DNA of 64,000 nucleotides. Source: Candidatus Bacteroides merdipullorum. GTDB lineage: Bacteria; Bacteroidota; Bacteroidia; Bacteroidales; Bacteroidaceae. The stretch's first letter is position 1. Every line of letters starts with the position of its first letter. The position numbers were made by a program, and so were the translations under genes. Of the stretch, positions 52,446-61,763 are shown in pieces. The DNA lies in contig DXCK01000113.1 of assembly GCA_019116045.1 (NCBI GenBank), positions 1-64,000 of the forward strand, read 5' to 3'. The notes beneath the pieces are model-generated. The model did no database searches and was not told where the DNA came from. It saw only the letters and a program-made list of their open reading frames with translations.

Positions 52446-52599
52446 CCCGACGCTGCCGGAAATGCGCCCCGACGCCGCTAAAAACGCGCCCTGACGCGGT
52501 TAAAAATGCGACCCGACGCATTTTCAACGCCGACCCGACGCGGTTGTAAACGCGACCCGACGTATTTTCAACGCCGACGGGTCGCAGTTCAGACCCCCA
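52446..52599. repeat. Tandem 22-bp array, 6 copies plus a degenerate 7th (CCCGACGC...AACGCGA)
   Basis: Unit starts at 52446, 52468, 52490, 52512, 52534, 52556, 52578. Confidence 0.9.
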
Positions 52600-52627
52600 A
52601 AGTATAACCCTAAAAACAAGAAGCGAT

Positions 52628-53947
52628 ATGAAACACATTATTATATTAGGGGACGGCATGGCCGACCATCCCGTCCCCTCGCTGGGCGGGCGGACGCTGC
52701 TCCAGGACGCTCGTACCCCGTGGATGGATCTGCTGGCGCGCCTGGGGCGCAACGGGCGGCTCGTCACCGTCGCCCCCGGCTTCCACCCCGGCAGCGAAGT
52801 GGCCAACATGTCCGTGCTGGGCTATGACCTGCCCACCGTCTACGAAGGCCGCGGCCCGCTCGAGGCGGCCAGCATCGGCGTCGACCTCGCGCCCGGCGAC
52901 ATGGCCATGCGTTGCAACCTGGTCTGCCTCGAGGGCGACCTGCTGAAGAACCACTCCGCCGGGCACATCACCACGGAGGAGGCCGACACGCTCATCCGCT
53001 TCCTGCAAGAACGGCTGGGCGACGAGCGCGTCCACTTCTACACCGGCGTGCAATACCGCCACCTGCTGGTTATCCGCGGGGGCGAAAAGCGCCTGGACTG
53101 CACGCCGCCGCACGACGTGCCCCTGCAGCCCTGGCGGCCGCTGCTGCCTAAGGCAGCTACGAGCGAAGAGCTACAAGCGACGAGCTACAAGCTACGAGCT
53201 ACAAGTGGTGACGGAGATACGGACGGACTCGTAGCTCGTAGCTCGTCACTCGTAGCTAATACCCCGTCACTCACAGCTAAAGATACCGCCGACCTGCTCG
53301 ACACGCTCATCCTACGCTCGCAAGACCTGCTGCGCGACCATCCGCTGAACAAGCAACGCATCGCCCAAGGCAAAGACCCCGCCAACAGCATCTGGCCCTG
53401 GAGCCCCGGCTACCGTCCGCAGATGGAGCCCTTCTCCGCCCGCTTCCCCCAGGTGAGGAGCGGGGCGGTCATCACCGCCGTCGACCTCATCCGCGGCATC
53501 GGGCGCTATGCCGGACTGCGGCGCATCGACGTGCCCGGCGCCACCGGACTCTATGACACCGATTACGAGGGCAAGGTCCGCGCCGCTCTCGACGCCCTGC
53601 GCACCGACGACTTCGTCTACCTGCACATCGAGGCCAGCGATGAGGCCGGCCACGAGGGGGACATCGCCCTGAAACGCCGGACCATCGAAGACCTCGACCG
53701 CCGTGTCGTCGGCCCCGTCTACGAGGCTGTGAAGGATTGGCCCGAGCCCGTGGCCATCGCTGTCCTGCCCGACCATCCCACGCCCTGCGAGGTGCGCACC
53801 CACACGGCCGAGCCCGTGCCCTTCCTTGTCTGGCATCCCGGCATCGAGCCCGACGCCGTGCAGACCTTCGACGAGGTGGCCGCCTGCGAGGGTTCGTATG
53901 GCCTGCTGAAAGAAGACCAATTCATTAACACATTCATGAACGCTTAG
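52628..53947 (+). CDS. ApgM-type cofactor-independent phosphoglycerate mutase homolog, probable homoserine kinase substitute
   Basis: MKHIIILGDGMADHPVPSLGGRTLLQ; located between thrA and thrC. Confidence 0.9.
   Translation: MKHIIILGDGMADHPVPSLGGRTLLQDARTPWMDLLARLGRNGRLVTVAPGFHPGSEVANMSVLGYDLPTVYEGRGPLEAASIGVDLAPGDMAMRCNLVCLEGDLLKNHSAGHITTEEADTLIRFLQERLGDERVHFYTGVQYRHLLVIRGGEKRLDCTPPHDVPLQPWRPLLPKAATSEELQATSYKLRATSGDGDTDGLVARSSSLVANTPSLTAKDTADLLDTLILRSQDLLRDHPLNKQRIAQGKDPANSIWPWSPGYRPQMEPFSARFPQVRSGAVITAVDLIRGIGRYAGLRRIDVPGATGLYDTDYEGKVRAALDALRTDDFVYLHIEASDEAGHEGDIALKRRTIEDLDRRVVGPVYEAVKDWPEPVAIAVLPDHPTPCEVRTHTAEPVPFLVWHPGIEPDAVQTFDEVAACEGSYGLLKEDQFINTFMNA
53153..53278. repeat. In-frame heptameric palindromic repeat (18 x 7 bp) inside apgM
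   Basis: Left half (CGAGCTA CAAGCTA) heptads, right half CGTAGCT/CGTCACT heptads in the same phase; near-perfect 20-bp inverted arms 53179-53198/53228-53247. Confidence 0.88.
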
Positions 53948-53951
53948 ACTT

Positions 53952-55256
53952 ATGAACTATTACAGCACCAACCACCAGTCGCCCGCCGCCACCCTTCAGG
54001 AAGCCGTGGTGCGCGGACTCGCCCCCGACAAGGGCCTCTATATGCCGGAGCATATCCGTCCGCTCCCGCCCGAGTTCTACGAACAGATTGACCGCATGAC
54101 CCTGCCCGACATCGCCTGCCGCGTGGCCGACGCCTTCTTTGGCGACGACATCCCCAGCGATACGCTGCACGAACTGGTGCGCGACACGATGAGCTTCGAC
54201 ATACCGCTCGTGCCCGTCGCTGACCACATCCACGCGCTCGAGCTCTTCCACGGCCCCACGCTGGCCTTCAAAGACGTGGGCGCCCGCTTCATGGCCCGCC
54301 TGTTGGGCTACTTCATCCGCCGCGAGGGTGCGGGCGAGGTCAATGTCCTCGTGGCCACGTCGGGCGACACGGGCAGTGCCGTGGCCAACGGCTTCTTGGG
54401 CGTGGAGGGCATCCGCGTCTACGTGCTCTACCCCAAGGGCAAGGTCAGCGAGATACAGGAGAAGCAGTTCACCACCCTGGGCCGCAACATTACGGCCATC
54501 GAAGTGGACGGCACCTTCGACGATTGCCAGGCCTTGGTGAAGGACGCCTTCATGGATGCCGACCTCAACGCCCACATGCGCCTGACCAGTGCCAACAGCA
54601 TCAACGTGGCACGCTTCCTGCCGCAGTCGTTCTACTACTTCCATGCCTACGCCCAGTTGAAGCGCGCCGGTCGTGCCGACGGCGGGGTGGTGGTGTGCGT
54701 GCCCAGCGGCAACTTCGGCAACATCACCGCAGGGCTGTTTGCCGCCCGCATGGGCCTGCCCGTCAGCCGCTTCATTGCCGCCAACAACCGCAACGACATC
54801 TTCTATCAGTACCTGCGCACGGGTGTCTATTCGCCCCGTCCCAGCATCGCCACCATCGCCAACGCCATGGACGTGGGCGCGCCCAGCAATTTCGCCCGCA
54901 TCCTGGCCCTCTACGACGGTAGCCACGACGCCATCTCGGCCGACATCAGCGGTGCCACGTACACCGACGAGCAGATTGCCGACACCGTGCGCGCCACGTG
55001 GCAGCAGCACCGCTATCTGCTCGACCCGCACGGCGCCTGCGGCTACCGTGCTTTGCAGGAGGGGCTACGTCCCGGCGAGACGGGCATCTTTCTGGAGACC
55101 GCCCATCCGGCCAAGTTCAAGGACACGGTGGAGCGCATCATCGGGCAGCCCGTCGACATCCCCGCCAAGCTCCGCGCTTTCATGCAGGGCACCAAGCAGA
55201 GCGTGCCGATGCCGAAGGACTTCCCCGCCTTCAAGGCCTATCTGATGGGGCAGTGA
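53952..55256 (+). CDS. thrC: Threonine synthase
   Basis: HGPTLAFKDVGARFMARL; ATSGDTGSAVANGF. Confidence 0.97.
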   Translation: MNYYSTNHQSPAATLQEAVVRGLAPDKGLYMPEHIRPLPPEFYEQIDRMTLPDIACRVADAFFGDDIPSDTLHELVRDTMSFDIPLVPVADHIHALELFHGPTLAFKDVGARFMARLLGYFIRREGAGEVNVLVATSGDTGSAVANGFLGVEGIRVYVLYPKGKVSEIQEKQFTTLGRNITAIEVDGTFDDCQALVKDAFMDADLNAHMRLTSANSINVARFLPQSFYYFHAYAQLKRAGRADGGVVVCVPSGNFGNITAGLFAARMGLPVSRFIAANNRNDIFYQYLRTGVYSPRPSIATIANAMDVGAPSNFARILALYDGSHDAISADISGATYTDEQIADTVRATWQQHRYLLDPHGACGYRALQEGLRPGETGIFLETAHPAKFKDTVERIIGQPVDIPAKLRAFMQGTKQSVPMPKDFPAFKAYLMGQ

Positions 55257-55271
55257 TGGCGGATTTATTAC

Positions 55272-55384
55272 CCAGCAGGGGCGCAGGGTTACTATCCAGC
55301 AGGGGCGCAGGGTTACTACCCAGCGGGGGTGCAGGGTTACGCCCCAGCGGGGGTGCAGGGTTATGCCCCTGCGGGGGCGCTGGA
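55272..55384. repeat. Tandem 24-bp minisatellite, 4 full plus 1 partial copies
   Basis: Unit CCAGCAGGGGCGCAGGGTTACTAT; starts 55272, 55296, 55320, 55344, 55368. Confidence 0.92.
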
Positions 55385-55416
55385 TAAACGGAATCAATAG
55401 GAACCAATAAACAACA

Positions 55417-56301
55417 ATGAATCATATGTATCTGACATCCTTTTTACTGACGGCGGCCGCACCCGCCCAGGCCGCACAAGACGGGGCTGACAAAGTGCAA
55501 CAAGTCATACAGCACCTCATAGACGGCGGCGTCGACATCGGCGGGCGCATCCTGGGGGCGCTGGTCATCTTCCTCATCGGGCGTTTCCTCATCTCCTTCC
55601 TCAACAAACTGGTGCGGCGCATCCTGGAGCGGCGCAAGGTCGATGCCGGCATCCGCAGCTTCGTGGAGAGCCTGGTGAACATCCTGCTGATGGTACTGCT
55701 CATCGTGGCCATCGTGGACAAGCTGGGCATCGAGACCACCTCCTTCGCCGCCCTGCTGGCTTCGGCCGGTGTGGCCGTGGGCATGGCCCTGAGCGGCAAC
55801 CTGCAGAACTTCGCCGGCGGGCTCATCATCCTGCTGTTCCGCCCCTACAAGGTGGGCGACTGGATAGAGTGCCAGGGCGAGAGCGGCTCGGTGAAGGAGA
55901 TACAAATCTTCCACACCATCCTGACCACGGCCGACAACAAGACGGTTTACATCCCCAACGGCTCGGCGTCGAGCGGCGTGGTGGTGAATTACAGCAACGA
56001 GGAAACCCGCCGCGTAGACTGGGTGGTCGGCGTGGAATACGGTGAAGACTATTCCCGGGTGGAGGAGGCGGCACGCCGCATCGTCGCGGCCGACAAACGC
56101 ATCCTCGACACGCCCGCGCCCTTCATCGCCCTGGATGCCCTGGATGCCAGCAGCGTCAATATCCGCATCCGCGTGTGGGTGAAGAACGCCGACTATTGGG
56201 GCGTGTACTACGATGTGCAGCGCGCCATCTACGACGAGTTCAACAAGGCCGGCATCGGCTTCCCCTTCCCGCAACTCACGGTGCATCAGGCCAAGGACTG
56301 A
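55417..56301 (+). CDS. Small-conductance mechanosensitive channel (MscS)
   Basis: TTSFAALLASAGVAVGMALSGNLQNFAGGLIILLFRPYKVGDWIE. Confidence 0.94.
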   Translation: MNHMYLTSFLLTAAAPAQAAQDGADKVQQVIQHLIDGGVDIGGRILGALVIFLIGRFLISFLNKLVRRILERRKVDAGIRSFVESLVNILLMVLLIVAIVDKLGIETTSFAALLASAGVAVGMALSGNLQNFAGGLIILLFRPYKVGDWIECQGESGSVKEIQIFHTILTTADNKTVYIPNGSASSGVVVNYSNEETRRVDWVVGVEYGEDYSRVEEAARRIVAADKRILDTPAPFIALDALDASSVNIRIRVWVKNADYWGVYYDVQRAIYDEFNKAGIGFPFPQLTVHQAKD

Positions 56302-56334
56302 GCGCTGTCAGGGTGCTGTCTCTTTGGGGTCTGC

Positions 56335-58347
56335 TCACGGATGTTGGGCAGGCCCCTTTGTTTTTGGGCGGTCTAATATCAATTCGTGTTTGACCAGATA
56401 CTCGGCTGTTTGCAGCATACTGAAGGCATAACTTTTCAACCAAACAAAAGCTGAGTCGCTAGGTTGTCCGGGTCTGCAAAGGCTGTCGGTATGGAAACAG
56501 CGTTCAACTTTCGTCTCCGGGTTGTAAATATACAGATGAAGGGAATCTCTTGCAGCAACCAAATCGTCTGCCGTATAAAATATGCATGGTCGTTTTTCAC
56601 GCAGCAGGTCAACTCCCAGGTTGTTTTGCACATAGTCGATGCCCAACAGATGTAACAGAGTCGGGGCTACATCTACTTGCCCACAGAAGTCCGTTCGCAG
56701 TTCCGGTGCAATGCCTTTGCCGAAGAACATCAGAGGGATGTGGTTATAGGATTCCGGTAATTCACATTCAGGCGTTGTTACCAGTTTGCCGTGGTCGCCC
56801 AAGAATACAAAAATCGTATTCTCGAACCAAGGTTCGCGGGAGGCTTGTTGCATGAAGTTGCCGATAGACCAGTCTGCATATTCCACAATCTGCTCCTCTT
56901 TCTTGCAACTGCGTGGTTGAAAGTAGGGTGGAATGACATAAGGCGGATGGTTGCTGATGGTCAGTAGTACGGCGAAAAAAGGTTGGTCGCTGTCGGCTTT
57001 TTGTCGCAATACAGGCAATGCATATTGGAAAAGGTAATCATCCTGCACCCCGAAATGATTGGCTATTTTGTCTGCCGGATAATCTTCTTGCGAATATATT
57101 TCGTCGAAGCCATTCGTACGGAAGAAGCCGTTCATGTTGTCGTATTGCGATTCGTGAGTCATGAAGAAAAGGTTCCGGTATCCATGTTCTTTTAATACGG
57201 TAGGCAGTCCTGCATAACGGCGAATAGACGAATCCTTCATAGCGTTACGCTTCATGATGGCCGGGAATGAATAGAGTGTAGAGTACATGCCGTGGTTGGT
57301 ATGTATGCCAGACGAATAGCAATTGGAGAAATGTAATGATCGGGCGTAAATAGAGTCTAAATGAGGCGTTAGGCCCTTATCGGCTCCGAAGCTGTCCATC
57401 AGATGAGCAGACATCGATTCCATCAGGACGATGATTACGTTCTTCTTCTCTTCCCTTTGCGGATTGTCCACTTGTTGAGCTATGGGGGAGATGTTCGTTA
57501 TGCCAGGCCGTTGTAGCAAGTGCTGTACATTTTTTACAGCCTTGGTTTCGATTGCTAGCTGCAACCACTGATGTCCGTCACGATGTTCGTCTATTGTGCT
57601 GCTCAACAGATTGAATACCGGGTTTATGCCTACTTGATTTAAGAAGGGGTCTTCGCAATAAAAGGCCTGGCTTACTTTGATAGGATTATATCCGCAACGT
57701 CCGCGAATACCAAAGATACATAGACCGATGCAGACTGCGCCACTGAGAAATATGATACCTCGGCTTGTCCAGTCCATTGTAGTTGCAGAGCTCATGTTTT
57801 TGCATCGTTGGTAAGCCCAATTTGCCTGTTTCCACATAATCCAGCTCCAAAGAACAGTCGTGACCACGGCTAATAAGAGGTATGGGTAATAAGAGCTTTC
57901 TTCCAGCACCATACCGGCTGTGGTTGTTCCGTACTCGAACCAATTGAATATGGATGAATTGATTACTTTAAAGAAGTAGGCGAAATAAGGGATATTGGCA
58001 GCCGCGACGAAAGAAGCCAGTCCGTAGAAGATGGAAAAGAAAATAGCTGTAGCGCGGAACAATGCTCGTGGAAGCCAGTTCAGTAACGCGCTAATCCAAA
58101 GCACAGCTAATGGGGTCAATAGCACGTAGCAGGCTATCACATTGTCAAACCATAAGCCATAAAGGAAAGAGCGGGATTGCAGCAAGTATTCATGTTGGAT
58201 GGTCTGCGGAAACTCGTAGTCGCTCGCGAAGAAGAATATCAGGCGAAATAATGAGAATAAGGATAGTGCCATTACATGCACACTCAGCAGGTAGATAAAT
58301 ATAGTACCACCTTTTTTAAGCAGAGCTTTGGGTTGAAAATCTAACAT
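56335..58347 (-). CDS. LTA synthase-like membrane alkaline-phosphatase-superfamily protein
   Basis: N-terminal TMs; NVIIVLMESMSAHLMDSFGADKGLTPHLDSIY; FVFLGDHGKL. Confidence 0.88.
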   Translation of the reverse strand: MLDFQPKALLKKGGTIFIYLLSVHVMALSLFSLFRLIFFFASDYEFPQTIQHEYLLQSRSFLYGLWFDNVIACYVLLTPLAVLWISALLNWLPRALFRATAIFFSIFYGLASFVAAANIPYFAYFFKVINSSIFNWFEYGTTTAGMVLEESSYYPYLLLAVVTTVLWSWIMWKQANWAYQRCKNMSSATTMDWTSRGIIFLSGAVCIGLCIFGIRGRCGYNPIKVSQAFYCEDPFLNQVGINPVFNLLSSTIDEHRDGHQWLQLAIETKAVKNVQHLLQRPGITNISPIAQQVDNPQREEKKNVIIVLMESMSAHLMDSFGADKGLTPHLDSIYARSLHFSNCYSSGIHTNHGMYSTLYSFPAIMKRNAMKDSSIRRYAGLPTVLKEHGYRNLFFMTHESQYDNMNGFFRTNGFDEIYSQEDYPADKIANHFGVQDDYLFQYALPVLRQKADSDQPFFAVLLTISNHPPYVIPPYFQPRSCKKEEQIVEYADWSIGNFMQQASREPWFENTIFVFLGDHGKLVTTPECELPESYNHIPLMFFGKGIAPELRTDFCGQVDVAPTLLHLLGIDYVQNNLGVDLLREKRPCIFYTADDLVAARDSLHLYIYNPETKVERCFHTDSLCRPGQPSDSAFVWLKSYAFSMLQTAEYLVKHELILDRPKTKGPAQHP

Positions 58348-58852
58348 AGGAACTCTCTTTATTTTTGAAAAAACGGCTGCAAAGCTATGAATTTATGGTT
58401 ACATTTCCAATAAATCTTTGTGTCAGAATCCGGGAATAGGCTAAAAACAGCGTTCTCCTCTGTTTTTTTATCATTTCGCAATTGCGTTTCTTTGGATTTT
58501 ACGTTATCAGGCCGTTCGAAATCTCTTTCGTGAAGTTGGAGGGGGTAATTCTATTTCCTGTGTTATTTGAGTTTCTGTGGTAGCTCTGCAAATGTATTTT
58601 TTATGCTGCTGCTTTCTTGTATAATTCGGCAAATCCGTTGTGCTGAAGAATAGTTCCTGGTGAAAGTGTTGGATTGAGTATATGAAGCTTTCGTAGTTTT
58701 GGTTAGAGAATGTCTATGATGGGAAAGTAGAGGTATAGGAGTCTTTATATGTATAAAGAACCATTCTTCATAGTCGTAGCGTGAAAAGAAAAAAAGGCAT
58801 TTGTAAAGCGTAAGCTTGCAAATACCTTTTCTTAATGTCTTCAATTAACTTG

Positions 58853-58926
58853 TAGCGGGACCCGGGATTGAACCGGGGACCTCATGATTATGAATCATGC
58901 GCTCTAACCAGCTGAGCTATCCCGCC
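58853..58926 (-). tRNA. tRNA with CAT anticodon, probably elongator tRNA-Met
   Basis: GGCGGGATAGCTCAGCTGGTTAGAGCGCATGATTCATAATCATGAGG...; CATGA-TTCATAA-TCATG anticodon arm. Confidence 0.92.
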
Positions 58927-58946
58927 ATCATTTCTCGTTTGCGGGT

Positions 58947-58978
58947 GCAAAGATAGAGCATTTGTTTGAATTGGCAAA
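58947..58978 (-). promoter_or_regulatory. Consensus promoter TTTG-N19-TATCTTTGC for tRNA-Met
   Basis: Reverse-strand TTTG 58978-58975, TATCTTTGC 58955-58947. Confidence 0.8.
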
Positions 58979-59104
58979 CAGATTGCCGCATTTTTTTCGC
59001 TTTTTTCTGCTTCTCCCTTTTCCTGTCAGGCGATGCCTGGCCGTTAGGACGCTGTTTTTTAGTCGTTTGTATCGCCAGGCAAATGTCGGGGAGGGTGTTT
59101 CCTT

Positions 59105-59170
59105 CTTGCCCGCACGAAACGCGGCTCTTGCCCACATGAAGCGCGGCCCTTGTCCGGACGGAGCGTCATG
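59105..59170. repeat. Tandem 22-bp repeat, 3 diverged copies
   Basis: CTTGCCCGCACGAAACGCGGCT / CTTGCCCACATGAAGCGCGGCC / CTTGTCCGGACGGAGCGTCATG. Confidence 0.75.
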
Positions 59171-59326
59171 CTTTGGGTGGCGGCGAGCGTTCCGATGGCA
59201 TACTTCTCTTGCTTCAAACGTGAAAAATACTGTCGAATGTATAAAATGAGGAGAATTATATGTCTGGATAAGGAAAAAGTTTATATCTTGGCGGCGCGAA
59301 AGGAAATGACTTTTCTGAAAGACGCC

Positions 59327-59713
59327 ATGGAACGTAAAAAAATACATTTAGAATATCTATTAAACGCTACTTCGAAGAATATCCTATGGGATGCAATCAG
59401 TACACCGACTGGCCTGGAAGGATGGTTTGCCGATAAAGTACTGTCCGATGATAAATTTGTGACCTTCTGTTGGGGGAAAACAGAGAAACGTGAAGCTGAA
59501 ATAGTGGCTATACGCACTTATTCCTTTATCCGTTTTCGTTGGTTGGACGCCCCCCAAGAACGAGAGTATTTTGAACTGAAGATGACAAATAATGAGTTGA
59601 CCAATGACTATGTGTTGGAAATCACAGATTTTGCTGCTGCCGATGAAGTGGATGATGTGTGCGATTTGTGGGAGTATGAAGTGGATACATTGCGCAGGAC
59701 GTGTGGTTTTTAG
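59327..59713 (+). CDS. START-like domain (SRPBCC/AHSA1-type) protein
   Basis: MERKKIHLEYLLNATSKNILWDAISTPTGLEGWFAD. Confidence 0.85.
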   Translation: MERKKIHLEYLLNATSKNILWDAISTPTGLEGWFADKVLSDDKFVTFCWGKTEKREAEIVAIRTYSFIRFRWLDAPQEREYFELKMTNNELTNDYVLEITDFAAADEVDDVCDLWEYEVDTLRRTCGF

Positions 59714-59789
59714 TTAACTTTCTGCCAAAAATTTCCCTCCCTCCCGTTTTTGTACTACTTTTGCATCTTCAATAGAGACTACGAGACGA

Positions 59790-61691
59790 ATGCCCATGTT
59801 GCGTATAAAAAAGTTAGATATATTCATATTGAAGAGCTTCTGCCTGCTCTTTGCCGGCACTTTTTTCATCTGCCTGTTCATCTTCATGATGCAATTCCTA
59901 TGGCGATATGTCGATGAAATGGTAGGTAAAGGATTGGAAATGACTGTTCTTGCGCAGTTCTTTTTCTATTCGGCCTTGGTGCTGGTGCCTGTCTCTTTGC
60001 CCTTGGCCGTTTTGTTGGCGGCGCTTATTACCTTTGGTAATTTTGGAGAGCGCTTTGAATTACTGGCTATGAAAGCCGCCGGAATCCCCTTGCTGCGCAT
60101 CATGCGTCCGCTTATCATCTTTATTGCGTGCGTCTCTTGTGTTTCTTTCTATTTTCAGAATGTCATAGGGCCTAAAGCCCAAGTCAAACTAAACACTTTG
60201 CTCATTTCTATGAAGCAGAAGTCGCCTGAAGTAGACATTCCCGAAGGAGCCTTTTATGACGAGATAAAAGATTATAACCTTTACGTGAAGCATAAAAATC
60301 GGGATACAGGCATGCTGTATGACGTGCTGATATACAATTTTGAGAAAGGCTTTGAAAACGCTCAGATTATCAAGGCTGATTCCGGACGCCTGGAAATGAC
60401 TGCCGATAAGCAACACCTCTATCTGCATTTGTACAGCGGTGAACAGTTCGAAAATTTGAAAGACCAGAGCGTAAGTCGGAAAAACGTGCCCTACCGGCGG
60501 GAAGCTTTCCGTGAGAAACATGCCATTATTGAGTTTAACTCAGATTTCAATATGGCCGATGAGGGTATCATGAGCAACCAGGCATCCAGTAAAAATATGC
60601 GCACACTACAAGTGGGGATTGATTCGATGCAGATGCGTACTGACAGCATCGGGCGTGCCTATTACAAAGAAGCTATGGCGAATGTCTACAACGTTACTTC
60701 CCGGTTGGACCGCAAAGATTCGTTGAAGTTGAAAGAAGCGTTGCCGACATATTACAATATAGATAGCTTGTATGCTGTGGCCACCTTGTCCGAGAAATCC
60801 AAAATCCTGTCGAACACTATTGGGAGGACTGGGAGCATTGAGAGTGACTGGAATTTTAAGAGTTTCAATATCCAGCAGACTGAAGCCAGCTTGCGGCGTC
60901 ACATGACCTCGTGGCATGAAAAGCTGACAATGTCGTTGGCATGTCTCATTTTCTTCTTTATCGGAGCTCCTTTGGGGGGTATTATCCGTAAGGGCGGGCT
61001 GGGTATGCCCGTGGTCGTCTCTGTACTGATTTTCATTGTCTACTATATTATTAATAACACGGGCTTCAAGATGGCTCGCGATGGAAAATGGATTGTCTGG
61101 ATGGGAATGTGGACCAGTACAGCCGTCTTGGCACCGTTAGGTGCTTTCTTTACCTATAAGGCCAATAAGGATTCTGTGGTGCTTAATGCCGATGCTTATA
61201 TCAGTTGGATAAAAAAGATTTTGGGCATACGCAGTGTGCGGCATCTCTATCGCAAGGAGGTCATTATCCATGATCCAGATTATACACGTCTGCCGGGCGA
61301 TTTGCAAATGTTGTCTGAACAATGCCGCGCTTATTCCGAAAGCCATGACTTGAAACGGATGCCCAATTACTTTAAACTTTGGATGAACGTCGGCGAGGAT
61401 GTGGAGGTAGAAGAAATAAGTGCCCGTATGGAGGCTCTTATAGAAGAAATGTCTAATACGAAATCTCCTAAGTTAATAGCTGTGTTGAACAATTATCCCA
61501 TTATTCCGGTCCGTGCCCATGTGCGTCCTTTCCGGCGTTATTGGTTGAATGTGGCATGTGGGATATGCGTTCCGGTCGGATTGTTTTTCTTCTTCCGTAT
61601 TTGGGCTTTCCGGCTTCGCTTGAGTAAAGACATGGAGCGTATTATAAAGGCGGATGACGATGCTATTTATGTCATCAATTCTTTGGAGTGA
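59790..61691 (+). CDS. LptF/LptG (YjgP/YjgQ) permease
   Basis: LRIKKLDIFILKSFCLLFAGTFFICLFIFMMQFLWRYVDE. Confidence 0.92.
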   Translation: MPMLRIKKLDIFILKSFCLLFAGTFFICLFIFMMQFLWRYVDEMVGKGLEMTVLAQFFFYSALVLVPVSLPLAVLLAALITFGNFGERFELLAMKAAGIPLLRIMRPLIIFIACVSCVSFYFQNVIGPKAQVKLNTLLISMKQKSPEVDIPEGAFYDEIKDYNLYVKHKNRDTGMLYDVLIYNFEKGFENAQIIKADSGRLEMTADKQHLYLHLYSGEQFENLKDQSVSRKNVPYRREAFREKHAIIEFNSDFNMADEGIMSNQASSKNMRTLQVGIDSMQMRTDSIGRAYYKEAMANVYNVTSRLDRKDSLKLKEALPTYYNIDSLYAVATLSEKSKILSNTIGRTGSIESDWNFKSFNIQQTEASLRRHMTSWHEKLTMSLACLIFFFIGAPLGGIIRKGGLGMPVVVSVLIFIVYYIINNTGFKMARDGKWIVWMGMWTSTAVLAPLGAFFTYKANKDSVVLNADAYISWIKKILGIRSVRHLYRKEVIIHDPDYTRLPGDLQMLSEQCRAYSESHDLKRMPNYFKLWMNVGEDVEVEEISARMEALIEEMSNTKSPKLIAVLNNYPIIPVRAHVRPFRRYWLNVACGICVPVGLFFFFRIWAFRLRLSKDMERIIKADDDAIYVINSLE

Positions 61692-61763
61692 AGAATTGCG
61701 GGAATAAAGGCGGCTTTGGAAAACACCGCTGCTGAAAGTTTAATAATTAATAGTTGATGAAAT

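Noticed and set aside
53934-55031. 365-aa minus-strand ORF antisense to thrC
   Set aside because: Shadow ORF in a GC-rich gene; thrC motifs are unambiguous.
52446-55384. CRISPR array
   Set aside because: Repeats are directly contiguous with no unique spacers and no cas genes nearby.
58563-58844. 93-aa minus-strand ORF near tRNA-Met
   Set aside because: No recognizable motif and no convincing promoter; probably non-coding.
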